Positions 51,180 to 60,204 are shown, numbered from the stretch's first letter. The stretch: DNA of 64,000 bases from an uncultured Acidimicrobiia bacterium (GCA_958295745.1 OY282370.1:372001-436000), one strand, 5' to 3'. Program-made: numbers and translations. The notes: generated by a model not told the origin, from the letters alone.

Positions 51180-52589
51180 ATGAGGGCAGGAGCGGGACGC
51201 GGAAACATAACCCCGCCCATCGGGATCGAGCACGCCGGGTGGGGGGCCCAGAATCACGACCGGGCCGAGGGGGTCCATCTCGACCTCTGGGTGACGGCGC
51301 TGGTGGTGGAAGCCGAGGCCGACACCTTCGCCATCCTCGACTACGACCTGATGGTGGTGACCGTGGAGGACTCCGACCGTATCCGGGCCGACGCAGCCGG
51401 GGTGCTGGGCATCGACCCGGCCAACGTCCGGGTCTCCTTCACCCACACCCACGCCGGACCGGTATGGTCGAACTTCTTGGGCGACCGGTCGGGGCGGGAA
51501 GGCCATGAGCTGGTCCCCGGTTACCGGGAAACGGTGTGGTCCCAGACCCTGGGCGCCGTCCACCAGGCCAAAGCCGCCCTCCGCCCGGCCCGGATGGCGG
51601 CGGGATGGGGCGAGAGCTCCATCGCCGTCAACCGAAGGCTGCGGGCCCCCGGCGGGGCTGTGGTCGTGGGGCAGAACCCGGAGGGGTTCAGCGACCCGGC
51701 GGTGATGGTGGTCCGCTTCGACGACCTGGACGAGAACCCGCTGGCCGCCCTGGTCTGCTACGCCGCCCACCCCATCGTCCTCGCCTTCCAGAACCGGCTG
51801 ATCAGCCCCGACTTCCCGGGGGTGGCCAAGCGGGTGGTGGAGGACCTGACCGGCGCCGTCTGCCTCTACCTGCAGGGTTGCGCCGGGAACATCATGACCG
51901 TCGAGGCCCTGACCGGCGATCCGGCCGCCGCCGAACGGATGGGAACCAGGCTGGGGGCGGAAGCCGCCAAGGTGTTCACCGGCCTCCGCACCCTCCCCAC
52001 CCGGCGCCGGTTCGACCGCATCGTCGAGTCGGGGGCGCCCCTGGGAATGTGGGTGGACGAGCCGCTGCCGGACCGGGCGCCGCAGGTAAAGGTGATAGAA
52101 CGCCGTATAGAGATGCCGCTCCGAGAAACCGCCTCCCCCGAACAGGCGCAGGCGGAAGCCGACGGGCTGTCGCGGCGGTTCCTGGAACTTCGCGCCTCGG
52201 GAGCGGATGAAGCCGAGGTGCTCGAGGCCCGCTACCGGGCGCGCCGGGCTCTGATCAGCGCCGCCTGGGCGAAGCTGTGCGGAGGCCGGACCGCCCTTCC
52301 CACCGCCTTGCACGGCATCCGGATCGACGACGTGGCGCTGGTGGGCTTCCCCGGCGAACCGTTCGCCGAAACCGGAGTCCGGGTCAGGGAGGCGTCGCCC
52401 TTCGAGTTCACCCACATGGCGGGCTACACCAACGGCGTCACCGGCTACGTCCCCACCGCCGAGGAGTTCGCCCGGGGGGGCTACGAACCGGAGTGGGCCA
52501 CCGCATTCACCGCCGGGGCGGCGGAGGTGCTGGAAGCGGAGGCCCGCGCCCTCCTCTCCGAGATGGCCGGGCCGGACGACCGAACGTGA
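51180..52589 (+). CDS. Neutral/alkaline ceramidase-like N-terminal domain hydrolase
   Basis: 469 residues. AGAGRGNITPPIGIEHAGWG and VRVSFTHTHAGP are the opening and zinc-binding segments of the neutral ceramidase N-terminal domain; CYAAHPIVLAFQNRLISPDF and LYLQGCAGNIMT follow in family order. No signal peptide is visible, unlike secreted ceramidases, and the length equals the shorter bacterial paralogues. It probably hydrolyses an amide bond of an unknown substrate in the cytosol. TATCCT at ~51148 could be its -10. It lies 7 bp ahead of dppD. Confidence 0.84.
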   Translation: MRAGAGRGNITPPIGIEHAGWGAQNHDRAEGVHLDLWVTALVVEAEADTFAILDYDLMVVTVEDSDRIRADAAGVLGIDPANVRVSFTHTHAGPVWSNFLGDRSGREGHELVPGYRETVWSQTLGAVHQAKAALRPARMAAGWGESSIAVNRRLRAPGGAVVVGQNPEGFSDPAVMVVRFDDLDENPLAALVCYAAHPIVLAFQNRLISPDFPGVAKRVVEDLTGAVCLYLQGCAGNIMTVEALTGDPAAAERMGTRLGAEAAKVFTGLRTLPTRRRFDRIVESGAPLGMWVDEPLPDRAPQVKVIERRIEMPLRETASPEQAQAEADGLSRRFLELRASGADEAEVLEARYRARRALISAAWAKLCGGRTALPTALHGIRIDDVALVGFPGEPFAETGVRVREASPFEFTHMAGYTNGVTGYVPTAEEFARGGYEPEWATAFTAGAAEVLEAEARALLSEMAGPDDRT

Positions 52590-52596
52590 CGACCGC

Positions 52597-53625
52597 ATGA
52601 CCGCCGCAGCCGCCGAAGAAACCCCGCCCCTCGACCGCGGCCGGAGAGAGGCCGGCCCCCTCCTGGAGGTTCGCAACCTCTCGGTCTCCTTCCGCACCCA
52701 TTCGGGAATCCTCTCCGCCGTCGAGGACGTGGGATTCACCCTGTATCCGGGCGACATACTGGGCCTGGTCGGTGAATCCGGCTCCGGGAAAACCGTTACG
52801 GTCTCCTCCCTGGTGGGGTTGCTGCCCGACAACGCCCGGGTGGTCGGCGGAGAGGTCATATACGGGGGGAGGAACCTGCTGGAGCTGTCGGACAGGGAGC
52901 TGGAAGAGGTCCGGGGCGGGGAGATAGCCATGGTATTCCAGGATCCCATGACCTCGCTCAACCCGGTGATGAAGGCGGGGCGCCAGATCACCGAGGCCCT
53001 GCGCATCCACGGAATATCCCGCGCCGAGGCCAAGCGGCGGGCGATAGAGCTCCTCGACCTGGTGGGCATCCCGCAACCCCGCCGGCGTTACGGCCAGTAC
53101 CCCCACGAGATGTCGGGAGGCATGCGCCAGCGGGTGGTGATCGCCATCGCCATCGCCAACCGGCCCTCCATACTGATCGCCGACGAACCCACCACCGCCC
53201 TAGACGTCACCATCCAGGCCCAGGTACTGGAGGTGCTGGCCGCCGGATGCGGCGCGGCGGGCGCCTCGATGATCCTGGTCACCCATGATCTGGGAGTGAT
53301 CGCCGAGGTGGCCGACCGGGTGGCCGTGATGTACGCCGGTCGGATAGTGGAAACCGGAACGGTGGAAACGATCTTCAACCGCCCCCGCCATCCCTACACG
53401 ATCGGGTTGTTCACCAGCCTTCCCCGGTTGGACGGGGAACTGGATCAGCTGGCACCGATTCCCGGCGCCCCGCCCACCCTGGCGGCCCGGCCCACCGGAT
53501 GCGCCTTCCATCCCCGCTGCTTCCTATCCCAGGGGCGGGAGCCGTGCCGGAACCAGACCGCTCCTATGTCATCAGTGGGATCGGGGCAGTCGGCCGCCTG
53601 CCACTTCGTCTCCGAAACCGCCTGA
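52597..53625 (+). CDS. Peptide ABC transporter ATP-binding protein (DppD-like, second system)
   Basis: 342 residues. Walker A GESGSGKTV (Val in place of the usual Thr/Ser after the first Thr), MVFQDPMTSLNPVM, signature MSGGMRQR, Walker B ILIADEPTTALD, VTHDLGVIAEV and the C-terminal CAFHPRCFLSQGREPC. No DppF partner is next to it; its likely membrane and binding partners are at 55.4-59.3 kb, separated by two insertions. Its 3' 189 bp are repeated at 54096-54294. Confidence 0.91.
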   Translation: MTAAAAEETPPLDRGRREAGPLLEVRNLSVSFRTHSGILSAVEDVGFTLYPGDILGLVGESGSGKTVTVSSLVGLLPDNARVVGGEVIYGGRNLLELSDRELEEVRGGEIAMVFQDPMTSLNPVMKAGRQITEALRIHGISRAEAKRRAIELLDLVGIPQPRRRYGQYPHEMSGGMRQRVVIAIAIANRPSILIADEPTTALDVTIQAQVLEVLAAGCGAAGASMILVTHDLGVIAEVADRVAVMYAGRIVETGTVETIFNRPRHPYTIGLFTSLPRLDGELDQLAPIPGAPPTLAARPTGCAFHPRCFLSQGREPCRNQTAPMSSVGSGQSAACHFVSETA

Positions 53626-53647
53626 CCGCCTGACGGTGCTCTCCGGC

Positions 53648-53653
53648 TATTCT
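53648..53653 (+). promoter_or_regulatory. -10 element for a leaderless MNT gene
   Basis: TATTCT ends 8 bp before the MNT ATG, the spacing expected for a leaderless actinobacterial transcript. No RBS precedes that ATG. Confidence 0.45.
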
Positions 53654-53661
53654 GGTATTCC

Positions 53662-54051
53662 ATGGAGACGGCAGACCCCTGGCCCACCCGAAAGGATGCG
53701 ATAGACGCCGCGGCGGCCGCCGCCGACCACGCCCATAGAGTGTACGGCGACATATTGGAGGGGGTGTGGCTGTACGGGTCGCGGGCCAGGGGCAACCATC
53801 GCGCCGACTCCGACCTGGACCTGTTGCTGGTCAAGAAATCGAAAGAGTCCGACCCCCGCGATCGCCTGTGGCCTGTTCTGCATAACGCGTTGATGGAGGA
53901 CCCTTATTTCGGCGGCTACGACGACGAAGGTCCTTACTACGGCCCGCTGGGGTGCTGGGTGTCCATACACACGGGCTACTCCGAACAGTTACGCGAGTGG
54001 GACACCATGTTCTACCGAAGCGTCCGCGCCGATGCTATAAAAGTTGCATGA
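53662..54051 (+). CDS. MNT-domain nucleotidyltransferase (antitoxin of MNT-HEPN type)
   Basis: 129 residues. Polymerase-beta-like minimal nucleotidyltransferase motif VWLYGSRARGNHRADSDLDLLLV, shown over the GSRARG and DSDLDL parts, and a later acidic strand region WVSIHTGY. Such proteins neutralise HEPN RNase toxins by modifying them. A partner start overlaps its stop as ATGA but is cut off after about 16 codons by the repeated dppD 3' end. It is therefore an orphan antitoxin. Confidence 0.82.
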   Translation: METADPWPTRKDAIDAAAAAADHAHRVYGDILEGVWLYGSRARGNHRADSDLDLLLVKKSKESDPRDRLWPVLHNALMEDPYFGGYDDEGPYYGPLGCWVSIHTGYSEQLREWDTMFYRSVRADAIKVA

Positions 54052-54095
54052 CATCGACGCAAGAAGCCTGGTCATTGCTGAACCTTGCTCATGAG
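54048..54095 (+). pseudogene. Start of a truncated HEPN-like partner gene
   Basis: From the ATGA overlap the frame reads MTSTQEAWSLLNLAHE and then runs directly into the duplicated dppD sequence. A helix beginning with Glu-Ala-Trp fits the first helix of HEPN proteins paired with MNT, but 16 residues cannot prove it. Confidence 0.5.
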
Positions 54096-54294
54096 ACTGG
54101 ATCAGCTGGCACCGATTCCCGGCGCCCCGCCCACCCTGGCGGCCCGGCCCACCGGATGCGCCTTCCATCCCCGCTGCTTCCTGTCCAAGGGGCGGGAGCC
54201 GTGCCGGAACCAGATCACACCCTTGGCGTCGGTGGGATCGGGGCAGTCGGCCGCTTGCCACTTCGTCTCCGAAGAGCCCCGAAACCGCCTGACC
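54096..54294 (+). repeat. Second copy of the dppD 3' end
   Basis: Direct copy of 53439-53627. The first 87 bp (53439-53525 and 54096-54182) are identical; the rest differs at about 11 positions and by one 10 bp insertion that removes the dppD stop. The reading frame and the CAFHPRCFLS motif are kept, so it derives from a functional dppD allele rather than drifting sequence. Confidence 0.95.
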
Positions 54295-54316
54295 TGGCCT
54301 TTCGTCCCGATCATCG

Positions 54317-54499
54317 CTACGAGGAAGACTCGTCGGTAGGTGTTCTCCCTTCCTGACCCTTGCCGTGATCACCCGACTGATTCCTTTTCCTATAACCGGC
54401 CATCCAGTGTGGCGGAGGCGGACCTATCTCGTCGGGACCTACGGGAGGGGCCATATAAGGATACGGGGAAGTTTTACGCTTAGGTTTTTTCTTTGGCAT
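54317..54499 (-). CDS. Small Pro/Lys-rich protein following DUF6338
   Basis: 60 residues, ATG with AGAAGGAGAG about 6 nt upstream, so probably translated. Basic N-terminus MPKKKPKRKT, then a Pro-rich middle (MAPPVGPDEIGPPPPHW). No recognised domain. It follows the DUF6338 gene by 13 bp on the same strand. Its C-terminal tail runs close to the repeat junction and may be altered. Confidence 0.5.
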   Translation of the reverse strand: MPKKKPKRKTSPYPYMAPPVGPDEIGPPPPHWMAGYRKRNQSGDHGKGQEGRTPTDESSS

Positions 54500-54512
54500 T
54501 CACTCTCTCCTT

Positions 54513-55160
54513 CTACCAACGTCCGAACTCCAAATATTCTACCTCATCCCAGCGGATCAGCAAACCGCTAGAGTGCAATATAGGCTCGCCCTCGGCATCT
54601 TTGAGCAACGCACCTGATTCAGGATCAGCCTCTACAGTATAAGATAGGTAGATGTCTTGCGGCTCAGGATATCCAGCTACATATGATCCCTCTATGAAGA
54701 TTCCAGCTTTGAACAACCCGGATTTAGTCTTCAATCATACCCAGCCAACTAGGTCATTTCGTCTAAATAAATGATCCCAAGCACGAGGAGCAGGAGAGCG
54801 CCCTATCAAGAAATGAGTCCAACCATATTTTTTGTGGAGATTCCAATCAGTCTCACGAACGGCCGACCCCACCAACCATCCCATGGATATAGGTATCAAT
54901 ATATATACAGCCATAGCTGCCCATATCAATAGACTTATCCGGTTGCCCTCTCTGATCATATCCCACTGTGTCGACCATAGATGATAAGTCAAAGGTATAA
55001 ATATTAGATGGAAGACAGCGGAATAACCTATCGATCTCAATAGCCCGCCGCCTATGCTGGTCGTCAACCTTCCCACCTGTTGCTCGAAGCCCCACACAAA
55101 TAGCAGACCCGGCAAGATGGCCAACCAGATGAATATCAGCCAAGGCAGGGCTGTTTCCAT
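54513..55160 (-). pseudogene. DUF6338 membrane protein split by an in-frame TGA
   Basis: Two parts in the same frame: residues 1-141 (METALPWLIFIWLAILPG, three to four helices, then HFLIGRSPAPRAWDHLFRR) and, after TGA at 54735-54737, a 72-residue continuation (KTKSGLFKAGIFIEGSYVAG, YPEPQDIYLSYTVEAD, SSGLLIRWDEVEYLEFG). Together they match the layout of full-length DUF6338 proteins (membrane helices, 'PRAWDxLF', then a small beta domain). A CGA to TGA change would explain the break. AT-rich, likely transferred. Confidence 0.7.
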
Positions 55161-55410
55161 CCGTCGTCCTTTCTGGCAGCCGACCTGCTACAAGAGAGCC
55201 GACCGCCGCAACCGTATCCTCCTGTCGAGGCGCCATCGGCGCTCTCCACAGCACTTTAGGGGCGGTACACCCCCGCAACACATCTCCACCGCCGTCCGGT
55301 TTTCGCGAAGCCCCCGATTTTTTTGTCAGCCTTCTGGACGAGGGGTATCCTGGCTGTGCTCTGGAGCGGGGGACAATCCCCCACCACCAACCAACAACGA
55401 GGAGCCAACG

Positions 55411-57384
55411 ATGCGAAACCTCTTCGGAAAGAGACTTTCCGGACTACTCGGCGTCTTCGTGGTGCTGACCCTGCTGGCATCCGCCTGCGGCGGCGAGGAC
55501 ACTACGGCGGCCGACCAGGCCGCAGCCGAAGCGGCCGCAGCCCGAGCGCAGGCCGCCAACGCCCAGACGGAGGCCGATGCCGCCCAAGCCGAGGCCGAAG
55601 CCGCCCAGTCAGAGGCCGAAGCCGCCGCGTCAGCGCTGGCCGAGGCCCAGGCCGAGCTGGAAGCCGCCCAGCAGATGGCGGCCGCAGCCATGGAGGGCGA
55701 TGAGGCCGCGCAGTCGGCGCTGGCCGAGGCCGAGGCGGCCGCCCAAGAGGCCATGCAGACCGCCGAGGCGGCGCAGCAGGAAGCCGAAGCCGCCCAAGAG
55801 GCCGCACAGGAAGCCGAAGAGGCCCAAGAGGCCGCACAGATGGCCCAACAGGAAGCACAGATGCAGGTCGATGAGATGATGGGCGGCGGCACCATCGTCT
55901 TCGGCGGCAACCAGGAGCCGTCCCAGCTGGACGCCTTCGCATCTACCACCGTCAACGACCAGGCCGTGGTGGCCCAGATAAACGAGACCCTGGTCATCCT
56001 CGGCCAAGGCATGCAGCTCCACCCCGGATTGGCGACCACCTGGAGCCTCAGCCCGGATGCCATGAGCCTGCGGCTCACCCTGCGGGAAGGCGTGACCTTC
56101 CACAACGGCGATCCTTTCAACGCCGAGGTGCTGAAGGCCCACTTCGACCGTATGAAGGGCGAGGTCTCCGGCTCGCAGACCGCGCTGATCGCCGGCTATT
56201 ACAAGGACACCGAGGTGATCGACGACTACACGGTGGATCTGGTCTTTTCGAAGCCCGCCCCCGACGCGCTCATCGACTTGGCCGCCCCGGGCGCCGGCAT
56301 CACCAACGCCGCGGCGGTGGAGGCGATGGGTGACGACGCCGGCCAGAACCCCATAGGGACCGGGCCGTTCATGTTCGAGGAATGGGTCGAGGGAAGCCAC
56401 ATCTCCATGGTCCGCAACCCGGACTGGACCTGGGGGGAGTTCTCCTTCTACGGAACCACCGGACCGGCCCGCGCCGAACGGCTGATCTTCCGGTTCATCC
56501 CCGACGAACAGACCCGCACCGCCGCCCTCTCCACCGGGGAGATCCACTTCCTCGACTTGGTGCCGTTCCAGAACATCGCCCCGCTCGAGGAGCTGGACGG
56601 CGTGACGGTGGAAGGGTTCTCCCTCCCCGGCCTGCCGCAGGTCAACTACATCAGCCCGGTCATCTCCCCCACTTCGGACATCCGGGTGCGCCAGGCCATC
56701 CTGCATGCCGTGAACCAGGAGGAGATCGTCGACGCGGTGTTCTTCGGCCGGGCGCCCCGCGCCTACGGCCCCCTCTCCAGCGACTTCGCCGAGTACGACC
56801 CGATCGTGGAGACCTACTACCCCTACGATCCGGACCGCTCGGCCGAGCTGCTGGACGAGGCGGGCTGGACGGCGGGCGACGACGGAATCCGCACGAAAGA
56901 CGGCGAGACCCTCCGCGCCCGGATCATCGAGAACCGCAGCTGGAACCCGTGGGTGACCCTCCTGCAGGATCAGCTGCGGAAGATCGGATTCGACGCCGAG
57001 GTGATCACGCTGGAAGGCGGCGGCTACTTCCAGGAGACCGGCGAGACCATCTTCGAGCTGGCCTCCATGGGAGACGTGTTCGGATCCCCCGCCACCCTGC
57101 GCCGGGACTTCCACTCCTCCTCGATCGGCCCCGGCAACATCAACGTGGGGCACATCGACGATCCGAGGTTGGACGAGCTGCTGGACGCCGCCTCCGTGGA
57201 GACCAACCTCGGAGTCCGGGCCGAGATCCTCTCCGATGTACAGCGCTACGTCATGGATCAGGCCTACATAGTGCCGATCATCGAGCTGCATTTCTTTACG
57301 GCGTTCTCCAACGCCCTGAGCGGCTTCTCGGTGGACGGAACCGGGTTCTACAAGTACTTCGGCGGAGCATCCCTGAGCCAGTAG
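55411..57384 (+). CDS. Peptide-type ABC substrate-binding lipoprotein with coiled-coil stalk (second)
   Basis: 657 residues from the ATG with GAGGAG ~8 nt upstream; the longer frame upstream is not coding. Lipobox LLASAC (Cys26). Residues ~33-156 form an Ala/Glu/Gln coiled coil with one GDE break at ~96-98, followed by GGGTIVFGGNQEPS and an SBP_bac_5 domain (LATTWSLSPDAMSLRLTLREG; VTFHNGDPFNAEVLKAHFDRM; NPIGTGPFMFEEWVEGSH). It should feed the permeases at 57.5-59.3 kb and the DppD-like ATPase at 52.6 kb. Confidence 0.9.
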   Translation: MRNLFGKRLSGLLGVFVVLTLLASACGGEDTTAADQAAAEAAAARAQAANAQTEADAAQAEAEAAQSEAEAAASALAEAQAELEAAQQMAAAAMEGDEAAQSALAEAEAAAQEAMQTAEAAQQEAEAAQEAAQEAEEAQEAAQMAQQEAQMQVDEMMGGGTIVFGGNQEPSQLDAFASTTVNDQAVVAQINETLVILGQGMQLHPGLATTWSLSPDAMSLRLTLREGVTFHNGDPFNAEVLKAHFDRMKGEVSGSQTALIAGYYKDTEVIDDYTVDLVFSKPAPDALIDLAAPGAGITNAAAVEAMGDDAGQNPIGTGPFMFEEWVEGSHISMVRNPDWTWGEFSFYGTTGPARAERLIFRFIPDEQTRTAALSTGEIHFLDLVPFQNIAPLEELDGVTVEGFSLPGLPQVNYISPVISPTSDIRVRQAILHAVNQEEIVDAVFFGRAPRAYGPLSSDFAEYDPIVETYYPYDPDRSAELLDEAGWTAGDDGIRTKDGETLRARIIENRSWNPWVTLLQDQLRKIGFDAEVITLEGGGYFQETGETIFELASMGDVFGSPATLRRDFHSSSIGPGNINVGHIDDPRLDELLDAASVETNLGVRAEILSDVQRYVMDQAYIVPIIELHFFTAFSNALSGFSVDGTGFYKYFGGASLSQ

Positions 57385-57433
57385 ACGACAGCCGAGGACC
57401 GAACAGACAGGGTGTCGACCCGAACCGGCGCCT

Positions 57434-57471
57434 CATGTGCGGCAGGGTGTTCTGACGCCTTGCCGCACATG
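57434..57471 (+). terminator. 11 bp hairpin after the second stalked binding protein
   Basis: CATGTGCGGCA (57434-57444) and TGCCGCACATG (57461-57471) are perfect inverted repeats with a 16 nt loop, between the binding-protein stop and the permease start. Confidence 0.7.
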
Positions 57472-57500
57472 TCTACGGACTCGACGAGCAAGGGCCTGCG

Positions 57501-58433
57501 GTGCTGAGATACCTCGCCGGCCGGATGATCCTCACCATCCCCGTGCTGGTAGGGGCGGCGATCCTGATCTTCCTGCTCATGCAGCTGGTGCCCGGAGACG
57601 CCGTCTCGGCCGTCATGGCCGGGGGGGCCAAGCTCTCCCCCGAGCAGCAGCTGGAGATGCGGGAGGCGCTGGGCCTGAACCGTCCGTTGGTGGTGCAGCT
57701 GGGCGACTATCTATGGGGTCTCGTCCAGGGCGACCTGGGCCGATCCACCAGATCCGACCGCACGGTGATATCACTGGTCGGCGCCCAGATATCCTCCACC
57801 TTGATCCTGGTGGCGGCGGGGATGGCGGTCGCCCTCCTCATCGGAGTTCCTCTGGGGGTGCTGGCCGCCCGGCGGCGCAACACTCTGGTGGACACCGCCG
57901 CCATGGGAACCGCGGTGCTGGGGCTGTCCATCCCCCAGTTCTGGCTGGGGTTGATGCTGATCCTCCTGTTCGCGGTGAACCTGGGATGGTTCCCGGCCCT
58001 CAGCTCGGGAGGCTTCAGGGCGCTCGTGCTGCCCGCCTTGGCCTTGGGCCTGGCCGAGGCGGCGGTGCTGGCCCGGCTGGTGCGCAGCAGCCTGATCGAA
58101 TCCCTCGAACAGGACTACACCACCACCGCCCGCGCCAAGGGCGCCTCCGACCGCCGGATCACCTGGCGGCACGGACTGCCCAACGCCCTGGTTCCGGTGG
58201 TGACCATGATCGGGCTGCAGGTGGGGAACCTGATGGGGGCGGCGGTGGTGATCGAGATGCTCTTCGCCCGCCCCGGCTTGGGCCAGCTGGTAGTTAACAG
58301 CATCCTGCGCCGGGACCTCCCGGTGCTGCAAGGCTCCATCCTCATCCTGGCGGCGATCTTCGTGTTCATCAACTTGGCGGTCGACGTCATCTACAAGTTC
58401 CTCGACCCCCGCGTCGAGCTGGGGGCGGCCTGA
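57501..58433 (+). CDS. Peptide ABC transporter permease (DppB-like, second system)
   Basis: 310 residues, GTG start with AAGGG upstream. MLRYLAGRMILTIPVLVGAAILIFLLMQLVPGDAV is the usual DppB opening helix and PGD motif, shown whole only by its ends; six membrane segments; EAA loop TTARAKGASDRRITWRHGLP. It ends two bases before the DppC-like ATG. Confidence 0.92.
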   Translation: MLRYLAGRMILTIPVLVGAAILIFLLMQLVPGDAVSAVMAGGAKLSPEQQLEMREALGLNRPLVVQLGDYLWGLVQGDLGRSTRSDRTVISLVGAQISSTLILVAAGMAVALLIGVPLGVLAARRRNTLVDTAAMGTAVLGLSIPQFWLGLMLILLFAVNLGWFPALSSGGFRALVLPALALGLAEAAVLARLVRSSLIESLEQDYTTTARAKGASDRRITWRHGLPNALVPVVTMIGLQVGNLMGAAVVIEMLFARPGLGQLVVNSILRRDLPVLQGSILILAAIFVFINLAVDVIYKFLDPRVELGAA

Positions 58434-58434
58434 G

Positions 58435-59343
58435 ATGACCGCGCCGGCCCCCGTTTCGGCCACTGCTTCCGCCCCCGTCCCGGTTCGGGCCGACGACACC
58501 CGCATCAGCATCTGGCGGAGGCTGGCCGGCCACCGCTCGGTGGTGGTGGGAGGGGCGCTGTTCCTGTTGGTCCTCACAGCCGCCCTCTTCGCCGGGTGGA
58601 TCGCCCCCTACGGCCCGGTGGCCACCGACACCTCCCGCGCCCTCCAACCCCCCGGCTGGACGCATTGGATGGGTACCGACCAGTTCGGCCGGGATGTGCT
58701 CAGCCGGGTCATCTACGGCGCCCGGCCTTCCCTGGTGATGGGGATGGCGCCCATGCTGATCTCTTCGGTGATCGGAACCGCCCTGGGGATGGTGATCGGC
58801 TACTACGGGCGTTGGACCGATCTGTTGATGACCCGCCTCGTGGACATCGCCCTGGCCTTCCCGCCCATCCTCCTGGCCCTGACGGTCGTTGCGGTGCTGG
58901 GGCCGGGCCTCTGGAGCATCGCCTTGGCCCTGGGCCTGTCGGGGATACCCTTCTACATCCGCATGGCCCGCGGGCAGGTCATCCAGGCCAAGGAGGCGCC
59001 TTTCGTGCTCACCGCCGTCGCCGTGGGCGCAAGTGACATGCGGGTGATGTTCCGCCACATCATCTACAGGGTGATCCCCCCCATCCTGGTGATGATGACC
59101 ATACATGTGGCCGGGGCCATCCTGGCCGGGGCGGCCCTCAGCTTCCTCGGGCTGGGGATACCCCCGCCCAGCCCCGAATGGGGGACCATGATCCAGGACG
59201 GCAGGAAGTTCATCGCCCTTTCGTGGTGGATGGCCTTCTTCCCGGGTGTGGCTTTGGCGGTGACCGTCTTCGCCACCAACCTGCTGGGAGACGGCCTGCG
59301 GGATGTGCTGGATCCGCGATCCAAAGGAGAGCCGATCAGATGA
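58435..59343 (+). CDS. Peptide ABC transporter permease (DppC-like, second system)
   Basis: 302 residues. Pro/Ala-rich cytosolic N-terminus, first helix at ~38-58, then MGTDQFGRDVLSRVIYGARP, the EAA loop LTAVAVGASDMRVMFRHIIY and the terminal TNLLGDGLRDVLDPRSKGEP. Its stop overlaps the SDR start as ATGA, tying the SDR to this transporter. Confidence 0.92.
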   Translation: MTAPAPVSATASAPVPVRADDTRISIWRRLAGHRSVVVGGALFLLVLTAALFAGWIAPYGPVATDTSRALQPPGWTHWMGTDQFGRDVLSRVIYGARPSLVMGMAPMLISSVIGTALGMVIGYYGRWTDLLMTRLVDIALAFPPILLALTVVAVLGPGLWSIALALGLSGIPFYIRMARGQVIQAKEAPFVLTAVAVGASDMRVMFRHIIYRVIPPILVMMTIHVAGAILAGAALSFLGLGIPPPSPEWGTMIQDGRKFIALSWWMAFFPGVALAVTVFATNLLGDGLRDVLDPRSKGEPIR

Positions 59344-60113
59344 GCGGACAGAGAACGGCGGTGGTGACCGGAGGGGCCTCCGGCATAGGCCGGGGATGCG
59401 CCTTCCGGCTGGCCGAGGAGTCGTACCGGGTGGCTGTGGTGGACATCGACGAGGCGGGCGGCAGACAGGTCGCGGCCCGGATACGGGAGGGCGGCGGGGA
59501 GGCCTTCTTCCTGGAGGCGGACATAGGAGAGCCCGACGCCTTCGAGGCGGTCGTCTCGGCGGTGTCGGCCCGGTGGGGCGCGCTGCATGTAATGGTGAAC
59601 AACGCCGGGCTCGACTACCACGAACCGCTCCCGGAGATGACCGTCGCCGCCTGGGACCGGTGCGTTGCGGTGGACCTGCGCAGCGCCGCCTTCGCCGCCC
59701 AGGCCGCTTCCGAGATCATGGAACGCTCCGGCGGCGGCAGCATCATCAACATCGCCTCGGTGATGGCCTGGTACACCTTCCCCGGCTATTCCGCCTACAC
59801 CGCCTCCAAGGCCGGGCTCATCGGCCTCACCAAGACCCTCTCCCTGGAGCTGGGTCCCAAGGGCATCCGTGTGAACGCCATCGCGCCCGGGTTCATCGAC
59901 ACCGGCGCCTGGGAGCGGGTGCTGGCCGACTTGGACGACCCTGCCAGGTTCGCCGCCTCGGTCTCGGCCCTGCATCCACTCGGCCGCCGGGGAAAACCCG
60001 CCGACATCGCGGCGGCCGCCGCCTTCCTGGCCGGGGAGGACGCCTCCTTCATCACCGGCCATACCCTGGTGGTGGACGGCGGCCTCACCGCCCAGCTGCG
60101 GACGCCTGCCTGA
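59340..60113 (+). CDS. SDR-family oxidoreductase
   Basis: 257 residues from the ATG in the ATGA overlap. TGGASGIGRGCA, VVDIDEAGG (acidic, NAD-type), VNNAGLDYHE, Ser in IINIASVMAWYTF, YTASK and GHTLVVDGGL. It is translationally coupled to the second transporter, so it probably oxidises or reduces the imported compound, as the SDR at 50.3 kb might. Confidence 0.88.
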   Translation: MSGQRTAVVTGGASGIGRGCAFRLAEESYRVAVVDIDEAGGRQVAARIREGGGEAFFLEADIGEPDAFEAVVSAVSARWGALHVMVNNAGLDYHEPLPEMTVAAWDRCVAVDLRSAAFAAQAASEIMERSGGGSIINIASVMAWYTFPGYSAYTASKAGLIGLTKTLSLELGPKGIRVNAIAPGFIDTGAWERVLADLDDPARFAASVSALHPLGRRGKPADIAAAAAFLAGEDASFITGHTLVVDGGLTAQLRTPA

Positions 60114-60173
60114 GGAAGCGCCGGCCTGCGGTTCTGCCCTCTCGGGGGGGATTCGATACCAAAATGGCCTGAT

Positions 60174-60204
60174 TTGGGATCAGAGGGGTTCCGGCCGCTA
60201 TATT
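60174..60204 (+). promoter_or_regulatory. Promoter of the third binding-protein operon
   Basis: TTGGGA (60174-60179) and TATATT (60199-60204), spacer 19 bp, about 60 bp upstream of the ATG. Bases 60201-60215 (TTATCTTTCTGGA region) resemble one half of the operators around the COG2865 gene. Confidence 0.45.

Noticed and set aside
54085-54339. 84-codon ORF in the dppD 3' copy as a new gene
   Set aside because: It is the duplicated tail of dppD and lacks a start with RBS and the ATPase core.
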